Positions 26,623 through 35,892 of a stretch of 64,000 nucleotides of DNA are shown one piece after another; within the stretch, counting starts at the first letter, position 1, and the number at the start of each line of letters is the position of its first letter. This DNA is from Gemmata palustris (GTDB lineage Bacteria > Planctomycetota > Planctomycetia > Gemmatales > Gemmataceae): positions 806,001 to 870,000 of the forward strand of contig NZ_JAGKQQ010000002.1 in NCBI RefSeq assembly GCF_017939745.1. Direction: 5' to 3'. The notes under the pieces were generated by a model. It did no database searches and was not told the origin of the DNA. It worked only from the letters and a program-made list of their open reading frames with translations. Both the position numbers and the translations under genes were made by a program.

Positions 26623-29583
26623 CTACTTCTTGGGGATCGGTACTTGTTCCTTCGCACGCAGGTACGCGATCAAGTCGCGCACCTCGTCGGGCTTCATCGC
26701 GTCGAACAACCCCTCGGGCATGATCGACAGTGCGGTTTGCTTGCGCGTGACGATGTCCGCGACCGGAACCGTGAGCGTGTCGTTCACGGTGCGCACGGTA
26801 ACGGCGTCCTTCGTTTCGCGCAGCACGATCCCGCTCACCACGCGGTCGTCGGCGAGGCTGAAGTTCACCATCCGGTATTCGTTCGGCACCACCGCGCTGG
26901 GGTCGAGGACGTTTTCGAGCACGTATTCGAGGTTCGAGCGCTGCGACCCGGTCAGTTCCGGACCCACCGCTTGCCCCTCGCCGAACATCTTGTGGCACGA
27001 CGCACAGTTCTTCGTGAACAGCGCCCGGCCGTTGGCAATGTCGGCCTTCTTGACGGTGTCCTCGGTGAGCACGTCCTTCCACTTTTTCATGAGCGCCGTG
27101 CGCTCCTTGGCGATCGGAGTGATTTTACCCCACACCTTTTCCAGTCGCTCGGACACGCCCTTATCGTTGAGCGCGAGCACTTGCCGGGCGGTGACAACGG
27201 GAACATCCGCGCGCGGGATCGTACCTTTCTCGATGGCGTCGAGCAGTTCTTTCGCGAACCCGACACGCGCGGCGAGCGTTTGCACCGTGTCCGCTTTCTC
27301 TTCAGGTGTGAGTTTCGGGTACGCCTTGATGAGTGCGGCCGGGGTACCGGCGTCGGGGAAACTCGCGAGCGTGCGAATCGCAGCGCCTCGCAAGTCAGCG
27401 TCGCTCAGGAGCGCTTGAAGCGTTTTCGCGAAGTCGGGGAGCTTCCGCGGCGCGAGCAGTTCGACCGCGGCCCGGCGCTCCTCGGGTTTTGCGCTCGTGT
27501 CAGTAACGCGCTTCAGCAGTGTGGAAATCGCGTCCTTGTCGCCGAACAGCACCGCGACGGCTTCGGCCGCGCGCTTCACCTCGCGCGAATCGGTTTTGAG
27601 CAGGTCCGCGTAAACGGCGGCCCACTCCTTCGGTGCGGTTGCGGCCTTCTGCCCAGCGAGTGATTCGCGAATGCCGTTTAGCACGTCGAGCCGCACCTCG
27701 TCGGCAGAAATCTTTCCGATCTCGCCGACCAGCCCCGCGAGGTTCTCGGTCGCGTTGGGTTGCGCGAGGAGGAACCGCACGGTGTTCCGACGAACTAGTG
27801 CGTTTTCCGTCCCCGAAAGGGAGCTGAGCGCAATTTTCGGAAAGCGCGTGTACCAGCGCTCGATGCCGTACCAGAGCATGAGCGACAGCGCGGGATCGTT
27901 TTTGACGAGTTTGTGTCGGTCGAGTGAGCTGTACACCGTGTATGGCTGGCTATGGGACTGTAGCGCCGAGGCCGCAGCAGCTAGCACATGTGCCGATTGC
28001 TCCAAGTCAAGATTGGAACCCATCATGAGTTGCGAAAAGGTACGAGACGGGCGGGCGCCAAGGCGGTAGCCCCACGCCCGCAGCACTTCGTCGTGGTCCG
28101 TGTACAGTGCGGGGATCTCTTCGTCGGTGAGTTTGCCGGTCGCTTCCAGCGCCCACAGCCCGCGGAGCCGGCGCGCGGTGTCCGTTTCGTCCTTCAGAAT
28201 CTTCCGCAGCGCGTCCGGAGTAGCTTTCTCCAGTTTCCCGGCCGCAGCGCGCTCTTGAAGCACGCGACGCGCCTTCCGCACGAGCCAGTCGTTCGGCGAC
28301 AGTTGCAGCTTCACCAGTTCTGTGTCGGTGAGCTTCGAGACGTCGGTTTTCAGCGGGTTCGCGTTCTTGTAAACGACGCGGTAGATGCGCCCGTTGGTGG
28401 TGTCGGCCTTGTCGTAGTTGTGGCACTCGCCCGTGTCGCACCAGTCGCTGACGTACAGCCCGCCCTCGGGTCCGGTCTTCACGCAGATGCCGCGGAACCA
28501 CGAATCGTTCGCGAACAGGAAGTCCTTCCGGCGGACGCCCTTGTAGCCGCTGGCGGTGCGGGCCAGGCCGTCGTTATTGAGGCGGTTCCCGTGGATGTTC
28601 GCGGTGAACAGCGTGTTGCGGTACTCGGCGGGGAAGTTATCGGCGAGGTAGATCGCGGCACCCGAGTGCGCGTGCCCGCCGCCGGCATCGGAGTGCTCGG
28701 GCTTCCCGCCCACGCCGGTCCCGCGCGAACTGGTCCAGTCGCCCCCGGCCCAGTGCCGGTAGTCGACGCAGCTCTTTAGCAGCCCGTAGGCGTGCGGGTT
28801 CGCGTCCTGGCCGTACATGCGTTCGTAGTGCGCGCCCGGGGCGAAGTGGAACAGGTGGTCGATCACGCAGTTCGTGATGAACAGTTCGCCGTGGTCGTTG
28901 AAGTCGAGGCCGAACGGGTTCGTGGTGCCGTGCGCGAACGCTTCAAACCGCTTCTCCGTGGGGTGGTAGCGCCACACACCGCAATCGATGTAGGTGCGCT
29001 TGTCCTTCGGGGTGCCCGGCGCGCCGACCCACGCCTTCGCCTGGATGCCGTTGCAGCCGTACAGCCAGCCGTCCGGTCCCCATACGAGCGAGTTGAAGAT
29101 GTTGTGCTTCGTGTCGATCATGTTCCAGCCGTCGAGCTTCACCTCCGGCTTGCCCGGCTTGTCGCCTTCGAGGATCGGAACGAACAGCAGGTTCGGCGAC
29201 GAGCAGAGCCACACGCCCCCGAACCCGAATTCGATGCCGGAGAGGTTTGAGCCGTTGTCGAGGAACACGGTCTTCTTGTCGTGAACCCCGTCGCCGTCGG
29301 TGTCTTCGAGGATGACGACGCGGTCCTTCCCCTTCCCGTCCTTCGACCAGATCGGGTAGCTGAGGCACTCGACCACCCACATGCGCCCGCGGTCGTCGAA
29401 CGTGAACGCGATGGGTTGCACCACGTCCGGTTCGCCCGCGAACAGCGTGACCTTGAAGCCGTCGGGAACGGTCATGGCCTTCGCCGCGTCCTTGGCCGGA
29501 ATCGGTTTGTCGGCCGGAGGAAGATCGGCAGCGCTCGCGGACGCGGTCAGGAGGAGCAGGAGAGAAAGCAAAACAGTTCGCAT
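26623..29583 (-). CDS. PVC-type CxxCH cytochrome fused to a sorbosone-dehydrogenase-like propeller and HEAT repeats
   Basis: A 986-residue secreted protein of a family very abundant in Planctomycetota. ATG 29583 gives a signal peptide ('VLLSLLLLLTASASA'). A membrane-bound dehydrogenase or GDH-like propeller occupies about 25-430 ('PDGFKVTLFAGEPDVVQPIA', 'FTFDDRGRMWVVECLSYP', 'LFITNCVIDHLFHF'). Helical HEAT-like repeats follow, then a c-type cytochrome domain with 'CASCH'. The C-terminal barrel ('RVVSGIVLRETKDAVTVRTV') completes the PVC heme-binding module. It probably oxidises a sugar or similar substrate and passes electrons to the heme. The upstream extension of the ORF overlaps the phyH start and is not used. 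Confidence 0.92.
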   Translation of the reverse strand: MRTVLLSLLLLLTASASAADLPPADKPIPAKDAAKAMTVPDGFKVTLFAGEPDVVQPIAFTFDDRGRMWVVECLSYPIWSKDGKGKDRVVILEDTDGDGVHDKKTVFLDNGSNLSGIEFGFGGVWLCSSPNLLFVPILEGDKPGKPEVKLDGWNMIDTKHNIFNSLVWGPDGWLYGCNGIQAKAWVGAPGTPKDKRTYIDCGVWRYHPTEKRFEAFAHGTTNPFGLDFNDHGELFITNCVIDHLFHFAPGAHYERMYGQDANPHAYGLLKSCVDYRHWAGGDWTSSRGTGVGGKPEHSDAGGGHAHSGAAIYLADNFPAEYRNTLFTANIHGNRLNNDGLARTASGYKGVRRKDFLFANDSWFRGICVKTGPEGGLYVSDWCDTGECHNYDKADTTNGRIYRVVYKNANPLKTDVSKLTDTELVKLQLSPNDWLVRKARRVLQERAAAGKLEKATPDALRKILKDETDTARRLRGLWALEATGKLTDEEIPALYTDHDEVLRAWGYRLGARPSRTFSQLMMGSNLDLEQSAHVLAAAASALQSHSQPYTVYSSLDRHKLVKNDPALSLMLWYGIERWYTRFPKIALSSLSGTENALVRRNTVRFLLAQPNATENLAGLVGEIGKISADEVRLDVLNGIRESLAGQKAATAPKEWAAVYADLLKTDSREVKRAAEAVAVLFGDKDAISTLLKRVTDTSAKPEERRAAVELLAPRKLPDFAKTLQALLSDADLRGAAIRTLASFPDAGTPAALIKAYPKLTPEEKADTVQTLAARVGFAKELLDAIEKGTIPRADVPVVTARQVLALNDKGVSERLEKVWGKITPIAKERTALMKKWKDVLTEDTVKKADIANGRALFTKNCASCHKMFGEGQAVGPELTGSQRSNLEYVLENVLDPSAVVPNEYRMVNFSLADDRVVSGIVLRETKDAVTVRTVNDTLTVPVADIVTRKQTALSIMPEGLFDAMKPDEVRDLIAYLRAKEQVPIPKK

Positions 29584-29675
29584 GGTGTCAACTGGCGGGT
29601 TGGGGGAGGGCTGAATTCGGGATATGGTAACCGCAAGCGCGACGAGAATCGAACCCCTTTTGCCGGGAGCGAACA

Positions 29676-30530
29676 ATGCCCGCCGTCCTCTCCGATGCCG
29701 CGGCCCGCGAGTACCATACTGCGGGATTCCACCTCGCACGCGGGTTCTTCGACTCCGCAGAGATCGATCTGCTGAAGCGCTCCGCGAAAGAAGACAACGA
29801 ACTCGACAAGCGCTCGTTCGGGCGCGCGGACGGTGAGGGGGGCGTGGTGCGGTTGTCGCTGTGGAACCACCCCGGCGACGGCATTTACGGCATGTTCGCC
29901 CGGTGCGAACGCATTGTGCGCAGCGCCGAACAGTTACTCGGCGGCGAGGTGTACCACTACCACTCGAAAATGATCCTGAAGGACGCGAAGGTGGGCGGGG
30001 CGTGGGCGTGGCACCAAGACTACGGCTACTGGTACCAGAACGGCGTGCTCACTCCAAACCTCACGAGTGTGTTTATTGCGGTCGATCCTTGCACGAAGGA
30101 AAATGGCTGCCTGCAAGTGATTCAAAACTCGCACCACGCGGGGCGCATCAATCACATCCTGACCGGCGATCAGGCCGGCGCGGACCGGGAGCGCGTCGAG
30201 GAACTGCTGAAGCGCCCCGACCAATTCCCGCTCGAATACGTTCTGATGGAACCCGGCGACGCGCTGTTCTTCCACTCGAACTTGCTGCACCGCAGCGACC
30301 AGAACAAGAGCGACAACCCGCGCTGGGCGATGATCTGCTGTTACAACGCACGGGCCAACGACCCTTACAAGGAGAGCCACCACCCGCGCTACACTCCACT
30401 GAACGTGGTGCCGGACGCGGCCATCAAACAGGTCGGCGTGAAGCGGTTCGCGGATAGCGGTAACGTGGCGTGGCTCGAAGATACGCGCGACAGCAGCGCG
30501 AAATCACTGTTGAAGGAAGAGGCGTCCTGA
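29676..30530 (+). CDS. Phytanoyl-CoA dioxygenase (PhyH) family protein
   Basis: A 284-residue Fe(II)/2-oxoglutarate-dependent oxygenase. The iron triad is visible as His and Asp in 'WHQDYGYW' and a distal His in 'LLHRSDQNKSDNPR', where the Arg would hold 2-oxoglutarate. 'GCLQVIQNSHHAGRI' is also typical. Planctomycetes carry many PhyH paralogues with unknown substrates; amino acid, sterol or secondary-metabolite hydroxylation are all possible. GGGAGC upstream supports ATG 29676. It is divergent from the cytochrome fusion with only 92 bases between starts. Confidence 0.92.
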   Translation: MPAVLSDAAAREYHTAGFHLARGFFDSAEIDLLKRSAKEDNELDKRSFGRADGEGGVVRLSLWNHPGDGIYGMFARCERIVRSAEQLLGGEVYHYHSKMILKDAKVGGAWAWHQDYGYWYQNGVLTPNLTSVFIAVDPCTKENGCLQVIQNSHHAGRINHILTGDQAGADRERVEELLKRPDQFPLEYVLMEPGDALFFHSNLLHRSDQNKSDNPRWAMICCYNARANDPYKESHHPRYTPLNVVPDAAIKQVGVKRFADSGNVAWLEDTRDSSAKSLLKEEAS

Positions 30531-30579
30531 GCCGGCGAGATTTGTCGCGTCTACCGTCGATTATCCGCGGAGGTGCCGC

Positions 30580-31086
30580 GTGCCACAACCGACCTCGAAC
30601 CGCCCGCCGACGATCGCCGAAGCCTTTTTCCGCACCGGCTTCGGGTGCGCTTCGGCCATTGTTTTCAAGATCGCGGTCGTCGTGATCGTCGTTCTCGTGT
30701 TCGACTGGCGAAGCCGGGAGAAGGAGGCGCGACAAGAAGCCGAACGCGCGGCAACCAGCGAAACCGCGTCCCGGCTCGCTGACGAGATCGCGAAAGACAC
30801 CGACCCCAACGGCCGCTTCGTCCGCAAGCCCGTCGGCCCACTGTCGGAAACCGATGTGTGGGGGCGGGCACTTCGACTGGACTACCAGCCGGGCACGCTG
30901 TCCGACGGGTTGGAGGTGCGCTCGGCCGGACCCGATGGTGAGTGGAACACCCGCGACGACGTGGTCGTGACCCGCAGTTCAAAAATCAGCAATAAGGTGC
31001 TCGTTCGTGACGCGGCCGGTGGGCTGTTCGACGCGGCGAAAACCAAGTTGTGGGGCAAGAACCCGCCCGACACCGAGAAGAAGTGA
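30580..31086 (+). CDS. Membrane-anchored protein with pseudopilin-like C-terminal domain
   Basis: A 168-residue protein starting at GTG 30580 behind GGAGG. One hydrophobic helix at about 28-42 ('FKIAVVVIVVLVFDW') is followed by a charged helix and 'DVWGRALRLDYQPG', then 'SAGPDGEWNTRDDVVVT'. The 'WG.....Y' and 'S.GPDG...TxDDI' pattern matches the C-terminal half of type II secretion major pseudopilins (GspG). The N-terminal prepilin cleavage motif 'GFTLIE' is missing, so it is unlikely to be processed as a pilin. It follows the phyH gene by 49 bases. Confidence 0.75.
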   Translation: MPQPTSNRPPTIAEAFFRTGFGCASAIVFKIAVVVIVVLVFDWRSREKEARQEAERAATSETASRLADEIAKDTDPNGRFVRKPVGPLSETDVWGRALRLDYQPGTLSDGLEVRSAGPDGEWNTRDDVVVTRSSKISNKVLVRDAAGGLFDAAKTKLWGKNPPDTEKK

Positions 31087-31163
31087 CGTCGCACTTCAAC
31101 TATTACTTGCTCTCACGAAGCAGCATTACAAGGCGAGTTTCCCAATCGTAACCCCGAGGTGCA

Positions 31164-31568
31164 GTGGTGCGGGAACTGGCGCTCGTCGTCGGTACGATGG
31201 CATTCGCGGCCTTGCACTTGCTCTGGTACACTCAAATCGTTGCCCTCTGGCTCTGGGAACTCAGCGGCGGCATTCGGTGTGAAGGACGACTGGCGGTCTA
31301 CGGTGCGAGCGATTGGGCGTGGACGACGCCGGTTCACCTGCCAGCCGGCCTCATATTCGTCTCCCCACTTGGCGCGATTGGTATCCTGCCCCTTTTGCCC
31401 GGCTCGTTGCTGGCCGGCTTTGCGGCCACTGAGTTGCTCCTCACTGATCCAAGCCGTTCCATTTCCCGTACCGGTCGGTGGCGGCTCTGGCTTTTCCTGT
31501 TGGGTTGGGCTTGGATACCGGTTCCTGCGTCCGTGAGTTGGATCTACCAGTGGACCGTGGTCTACTGA
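31164..31568 (+). CDS. Small membrane protein, 134 aa
   Basis: Not recognised. Starts at GTG 31164 with GAGGTG upstream. Three hydrophobic segments are evident: 'LALVVGTMAFAALHLLWYTQ', 'PLGAIGILPLLPGSLLAGF' and 'LWLFLLGWAWIPVPASVSWI'. A short positively charged loop ('RSISRTGRWR') precedes the last one. The Trp content is high. It lies 77 bases downstream of the pseudopilin-like gene and converges on the YXWGXW gene. Confidence 0.65.
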   Translation: MVRELALVVGTMAFAALHLLWYTQIVALWLWELSGGIRCEGRLAVYGASDWAWTTPVHLPAGLIFVSPLGAIGILPLLPGSLLAGFAATELLLTDPSRSISRTGRWRLWLFLLGWAWIPVPASVSWIYQWTVVY

Positions 31569-31585
31569 TTGCTTCTTGCGAGTCG

Positions 31586-31608
31586 GCACCGCCTGGGCAA
31601 AGCGGTGC
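31586..31608. terminator. Short hairpin between convergent genes
   Basis: GCACCGC (31586-31592) pairs with GCGGTGC (31602-31608). It lies between the stops of the small membrane protein and the YXWGXW protein and could serve both. Confidence 0.45.
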
Positions 31609-31635
31609 ACTCATTTCTACATCTGACCGGGTGTT

Positions 31636-32949
31636 CTAATAACGACGGCCCCAGCCGGGATAAATTGGCGGCGAACTGGTTCGGTACTGTGTCGTTCCGG
31701 TCGTGACGGTGCCGCGCCGCGATACGTGCTGATAGGACAAGCCGACCGTGTTCGTGACGCGGGTCGGTCGAACGGTGGTGGCCGACGTGATGGCGAACGC
31801 GCCCGGCGCGCACGCGACCCCGCTCGGCGTGAAGCCGCTCGCGGCGTGCGTTGCGTAGAGCGAGGGTATGCCCTTTGACAAGCTGGAATCCTTTTGATTC
31901 AATCGCACGTAGTGCTGCCAGAGCGGATTCGTGTACTCGGGTGACACCGAATACCACGGCCGAAAGGCACTGGCCCCGTAAAGATCGAGGAGCGGGTCGG
32001 TGAGGTCGGAAGGGGAACCCCGCAGTGCGAGGCCGGCGCTCGTTGTCGTTTCGCCGCTCCGCCGCGCGAAGTTGCCGTAATAGTATGTGTTGAGATTCGG
32101 CCCGATGTAGAGCGCGTCGAACGCCCCGCCCCGGCCCCACTTCCCCTCAACTCCGAACGGGATCACGTACTCGGGCCGGTACGTCCACTTGCTCTTGGCC
32201 CGCTGCGCCTTCGAGAAGTACATCGGCACGTAGAGCAGTCCCCGTTCCTCCAGCGCGAAGTCCCAGTACCCCGGCACGAACACGAAGCCGGTTTCGGTCG
32301 CTACGTACTGGCTCTGCTGCCAGATCGCGGTTTCACGGACCGGCGCCCAGTACCCGGGATGCCACTCGAACAGTCCGTCTTTACGTTCCCAAATACCGGG
32401 AACCCACATCGCATTCGGGTTCTCCTTCACTTCGGGAGACTCGTCTTTAGGCGCGGGCGGTTCAGGCAGGTCCGCGAGTAGAGTTTTGGTTTCGGTCGGT
32501 TTCCAGTAGCCGGGGAAGTAGGTCCACTCGGATTTGGTTTCCTTCCAGTGCCCCGGTTCCCACGTGCGTCCGGGCGGCACGTTACGGTAGCACCCGCACA
32601 CCCAGATGAAGTCGGCCCGGTCCGCGTCCCACTGCCACTGGCCCGGAATCCACCGCGCGATCGGGCTCTCGACCTTCACGTTCGGCGCGACTTCGTCGAT
32701 CGGTGGCGGCGGGGCTTTGGGGGCCGTAATGCCCTTACCGCGTACACTCGCGCCGGGTTGGGCAAAGGCTTCGTGAACCGGTCCTCGCTCGACAACCGTG
32801 ACCGGCTGGGTTGCCGGTTCGACTTTTTTCTCGGGCTTGGCGGAGGGAACGGGCAGCGGTAACGGGACCGGGTCTTGCGCGCGCCCGGAAGTCGCGAGCG
32901 CGAACGCGGCACAGAACGCCGTCGCTCGCGCGAAATGAGAGTGTGACAT
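31636..32949 (-). CDS. YXWGXW-repeat secreted protein
   Basis: A 437-residue exported protein with a signal peptide ('ATAFCAAFALATSGRA') and a Pro-rich linker. The middle carries repeated aromatic motifs spaced by charged text: 'WIPGQWQWD', 'WEPGHWKE', 'YFPGYWKP', 'WVPGIWER', 'WHPGYWAP' and 'FVPGYWDF'. These match the YXWGXW/BcpO repeat common in planctomycete envelope proteins. The C-terminal third is Ser/Thr/Tyr-rich and lacks the motif. An envelope or matrix-binding role is likely but unproven. The start at 32949 is set by the signal peptide. Confidence 0.88.
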   Translation of the reverse strand: MSHSHFARATAFCAAFALATSGRAQDPVPLPLPVPSAKPEKKVEPATQPVTVVERGPVHEAFAQPGASVRGKGITAPKAPPPPIDEVAPNVKVESPIARWIPGQWQWDADRADFIWVCGCYRNVPPGRTWEPGHWKETKSEWTYFPGYWKPTETKTLLADLPEPPAPKDESPEVKENPNAMWVPGIWERKDGLFEWHPGYWAPVRETAIWQQSQYVATETGFVFVPGYWDFALEERGLLYVPMYFSKAQRAKSKWTYRPEYVIPFGVEGKWGRGGAFDALYIGPNLNTYYYGNFARRSGETTTSAGLALRGSPSDLTDPLLDLYGASAFRPWYSVSPEYTNPLWQHYVRLNQKDSSLSKGIPSLYATHAASGFTPSGVACAPGAFAITSATTVRPTRVTNTVGLSYQHVSRRGTVTTGTTQYRTSSPPIYPGWGRRY

Positions 32950-33325
32950 CGTGCGGCAACTCCTACGGGCAGGTGCGAGGGTGCCGCTATGTCGTCATGT
33001 GGGTATCATTCGCACCGCTTTACACGGAATGTCATCCAAACCGGGACCGTACCCGGCTCAGAAGCTCACCCCCGCGCCTGCCGCGGTCTTGAGAACGCAC
33101 TCGCGGACAATACTTGCGTCGAAATCGGGATTTTTTGCGGCAGATGTGTTACTGATGATTGCTTAATTATTGCAATAGTCTTCTTTGTGCGGCGATGGCC
33201 CCGTTGCATTGTGAAGAGGAGCCGCGGATCAACGCAGATAAACGCGGATCAAGACAAGAAGAGTATTCGATTCAAATCCTTCTTTTCTGATCTGCGTTCC
33301 ATCTGCGTTGATCCGCGGCTTGCAT
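32950..33325. other. Gene-free region upstream of the YXWGXW gene
   Basis: No gene seen. The left part must hold the promoter of the YXWGXW gene. An AT-rich patch lies near 33160-33190. The right end contains the 19-bp inverted repeat downstream of the inositol-phosphate synthase. Confidence 0.5.
33221..33319. repeat. Inverted repeat, perfect 19-bp arms (CGCGGATCAACGCAGAT type)
   Basis: GCCGCGGATCAACGCAGAT (33221-33239) and its exact reverse complement (33301-33319) flank 61 bases that contain a further partial copy (AACGCGGATCAAGA). It lies 6 bases past the ino1 stop and can fold as its terminator. Confidence 0.85.
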
Positions 33326-34528
33326 TTATTTGGCCGCCATCAAATAGTCTTCCAGCATCTGGAACTGTTTGCCGAAGTCGTGCTCCGTGACCCCAACGGG
33401 GCTCTTGAAGAAGCACGCGGTGTGCGACATCGGCCCACTTTCGCCCCGACGCTGCGCGAGAGCCGCGAGCCGGACGAGGTCGATCACGAGGGGCGCGGCG
33501 AGCAGCGAGTCGCACCCCTGCCACGTGAACTGCATCATCATCTTCGTGCCGAGGAAGCCCTCGTAGTGGATATGGTCCCATGCGGTCTTCCAGTCGTCCA
33601 GCGACTCGATGTACTCGATGCTCACGTGCGATTGCGGCTTGTACCCGAGCAGTTCCGCGAGGAGCAGATCCTTGCTCTTCACCTTGCTGGCCTTGTTGTC
33701 GGGGTCGTTGAGCACCTGCCCGTCGCGGTTGCCGAGGATGTTGTGCCCGACCCAACTGAGGACGCGGAGGTTGCGCCGGGCGAACATCGGCGCCAGCACC
33801 GATTTGATGAGCGTTTCGCCGGTCTTCAGGTCTTGCCCCGCGTGCGGGACGCCGCGCTTGCGCGCGAGTTCTTCGAGTGCGGGAAGTGTAGCGCCGCGGC
33901 TCGGGGTCATGTTCACGTAAGGTAACCCGGCGTCGAGCGCGGCGAATGCGTACACCCCGCTCGTGGGCAGCGCCGCGGGCGCGGGGCGATCGAGCGCGGG
34001 AATCAGGAGTTCCAGTGATTTCTGCTCGTCGGTCGCTTCAAACGGCGGCTCGGTCGAGGCCGCGTTCACCACCACGACCTGATCGAGCTTGTTGGCGGTC
34101 TTGAACGCTTTGAAGTCCGCCTGGATCGCATCAATCGCCTCGCGCGCGGTGTTAGCTCGGCGCATGTCGCCCCGGTCGGCGAGTGCGGTGATCGCGGCGT
34201 TGGGGCGATACACCACGCCGGGCCGGATGTTCGCCGACCACGTTTCCAGGTCGCCCACACAAGCCGCCAGCGTGCGCTCGTCGAACACGTTCGACCGCTC
34301 GTGCAGCTCGCGCGCAGCGGTAACGAAGTTCCCCTTCCTGATGTCGTGCCCGCCGAGAACGAACGCGCCCGGTTCGTCAAAGTCGTGCCCGCGGAATTGG
34401 GGCAAGGCGGTGACCATACCCGTTGTTGGGGTGTGCCCGCGTGCGAGCGCAGAGAGTCCGAGTGCGGTCGTACTGGCGACGCCGCCGCACGCACCGATGA
34501 GCCACAATCCGACGCGCCGCTGGGCCAT
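33326..34528 (-). CDS. ino1: Myo-inositol-3-phosphate synthase
   Basis: Converts glucose-6-phosphate to inositol-3-phosphate with NAD; first step to inositol lipids and solutes. The 400-residue protein starts with a Rossmann motif ('GLWLIGACGGVASTTALGL'). The NAD/lyase core segments 'VVVNAASTEPPF', 'GQDLKTGETLIKSVLAPMF', 'SWVGHNILGNRDGQVLND' and 'LGYKPQSHVSIEYI' are present, with the conserved Lys residues of 'DLKTGET' and 'SKVKSKD'. Length and order fit the bacterial/archaeal type. It lies downstream of aroB and the GT87-like gene, separated by 152 bases. Confidence 0.95.
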   Translation of the reverse strand: MAQRRVGLWLIGACGGVASTTALGLSALARGHTPTTGMVTALPQFRGHDFDEPGAFVLGGHDIRKGNFVTAARELHERSNVFDERTLAACVGDLETWSANIRPGVVYRPNAAITALADRGDMRRANTAREAIDAIQADFKAFKTANKLDQVVVVNAASTEPPFEATDEQKSLELLIPALDRPAPAALPTSGVYAFAALDAGLPYVNMTPSRGATLPALEELARKRGVPHAGQDLKTGETLIKSVLAPMFARRNLRVLSWVGHNILGNRDGQVLNDPDNKASKVKSKDLLLAELLGYKPQSHVSIEYIESLDDWKTAWDHIHYEGFLGTKMMMQFTWQGCDSLLAAPLVIDLVRLAALAQRRGESGPMSHTACFFKSPVGVTEHDFGKQFQMLEDYLMAAK

Positions 34529-34680
34529 TGGAGAAAATGTCCGTCAAAGGTGGGAAGCGAGCGGTAGATCTATTCTACCGGAATTGTCGAGGGCGGGTGC
34601 GGTCCGGTCAAGTTCGCGCGGGCGGCCGTTCCGCAATGGCGGTCGGGGTTCGCCCTCCCAACCGGGTGGTCAAAAGTTGT

Positions 34681-35892
34681 TCACGGCTGCGCGCGGGGCG
34701 CTCGCACCAACTCCCGCGCCGTGAGCCAACCGACCACTCCCATTATCGGCACGCCGACCTGGAGGACTACCGGGAACTGTTGCAGGTCTTGCACGCGGGC
34801 GAGCGCGGTCGTGGTACTCAGCCCGATCCACGAAAGCGCGAACAAACAGAGCCATGCCGCGCGCGATTCGGGCCGCGTCTCCCACAACACCACGGCCGCA
34901 GCAACGAGCAGCGTCCACTCATAAATGAGCGCGTGCGGCGAAGCCCACAGCGACAAAAAGGCCGCGACCGGGAACATCACCGTTACCGGCGCGCCCGTTT
35001 TCTGCTTCACCCGCCATGCGATGCCGATACTTGCGAGTGAACACAGGGCCGCGAGCGGCCAGTGTAATTGCGGGAATCCCGGCAGGAGCAGTACAAAAAA
35101 CGCCTTCGGGTTCACGACGTTCCACTGACCGAACCCGCCGAACCCGGCGTTCGCGGCCAGCGTTTGAACGAACGCACGCGAACCGTCCGGTACGGCGATC
35201 CACGACACCGCAGCAAGGATCGCTCCGCTTGCGCCCACGCCGAGCCAGCAGCGGAAGTATCGACGCGGCTCGAGCGCCCACCACACGAACAGCCCGAGCA
35301 GCAGTTGCGGCTTGAACCACAACAGCCCCGCGACCAACCCGGCCGCGAACGGTCGCTCGGAACTTAGGAGCCGGTACACGCCTGCGAAGATCGCGAGGCT
35401 GATGAGCGTGTTCTGACCGAAACTCACGGTCGCGAACACCGGAAAGAACGTGAGCGCCCACAGGAACGCGCGCCCGGGGCGCTCGGGGGTGAGCAATCGG
35501 ATTGCAAGCCCTAACAGCGCGAAGCCGATGCCAGTCCAGATTAGGAAGCTTACTGGGTACGGTAACCCGGCAGTGGGCACATACAGGAGCGCGTAGAACG
35601 GCGGGTTGCGGTACGCCTCGAAGCCGCTCCAGTCCCAGCCGAGTAACTGTTGCTGATACTTCGTGTCCGCGAGGTCGTTGTAGTTGTAAAGGCGGTACGA
35701 TTCGCCGTCGCGTATGAGCCGAGCCGCGTGATAGAACGCGAGGTGGTCGGTACCGACGAGCTGGTCCCGGCTGTCCTTGTACCACCCGCCGCTAGCAAGA
35801 CTCACGACCCACACGATCCACGGCACGCACCCGATTACGACCCCGACCCACAGCCGTTGGCGCAGCCAGTTCGCCACCCCGGAGTACGTCAT
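34681..35892 (-). CDS. GT87-like (DUF2029) polytopic mannosyltransferase-type membrane protein
   Basis: A 403-residue membrane protein with about ten hydrophobic segments. The first periplasmic loop carries an Asp-containing motif ('VGTDHLAFYHAARLI') after the first helix, as in C-fold glycosyltransferases that use polyprenyl-phosphate sugars. 'AYRNPPFYALLYVPTAGLPY' and 'SFGQNTLISLAIFAGVY' are characteristic of GT87. Its ATG overlaps the aroB stop (ATGA at 35889-35892), so translation is coupled. The acceptor and sugar cannot be read from sequence. Confidence 0.85.
   Translation of the reverse strand: MTYSGVANWLRQRLWVGVVIGCVPWIVWVVSLASGGWYKDSRDQLVGTDHLAFYHAARLIRDGESYRLYNYNDLADTKYQQQLLGWDWSGFEAYRNPPFYALLYVPTAGLPYPVSFLIWTGIGFALLGLAIRLLTPERPGRAFLWALTFFPVFATVSFGQNTLISLAIFAGVYRLLSSERPFAAGLVAGLLWFKPQLLLGLFVWWALEPRRYFRCWLGVGASGAILAAVSWIAVPDGSRAFVQTLAANAGFGGFGQWNVVNPKAFFVLLLPGFPQLHWPLAALCSLASIGIAWRVKQKTGAPVTVMFPVAAFLSLWASPHALIYEWTLLVAAAVVLWETRPESRAAWLCLFALSWIGLSTTTALARVQDLQQFPVVLQVGVPIMGVVGWLTARELVRAPRAQP

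Noticed and set aside
25621-27663. 680-codon plus-strand frame across ggt and the cytochrome gene
   Set aside because: Both minus-strand genes have complete catalytic or heme motifs; the plus-strand product resembles no family.
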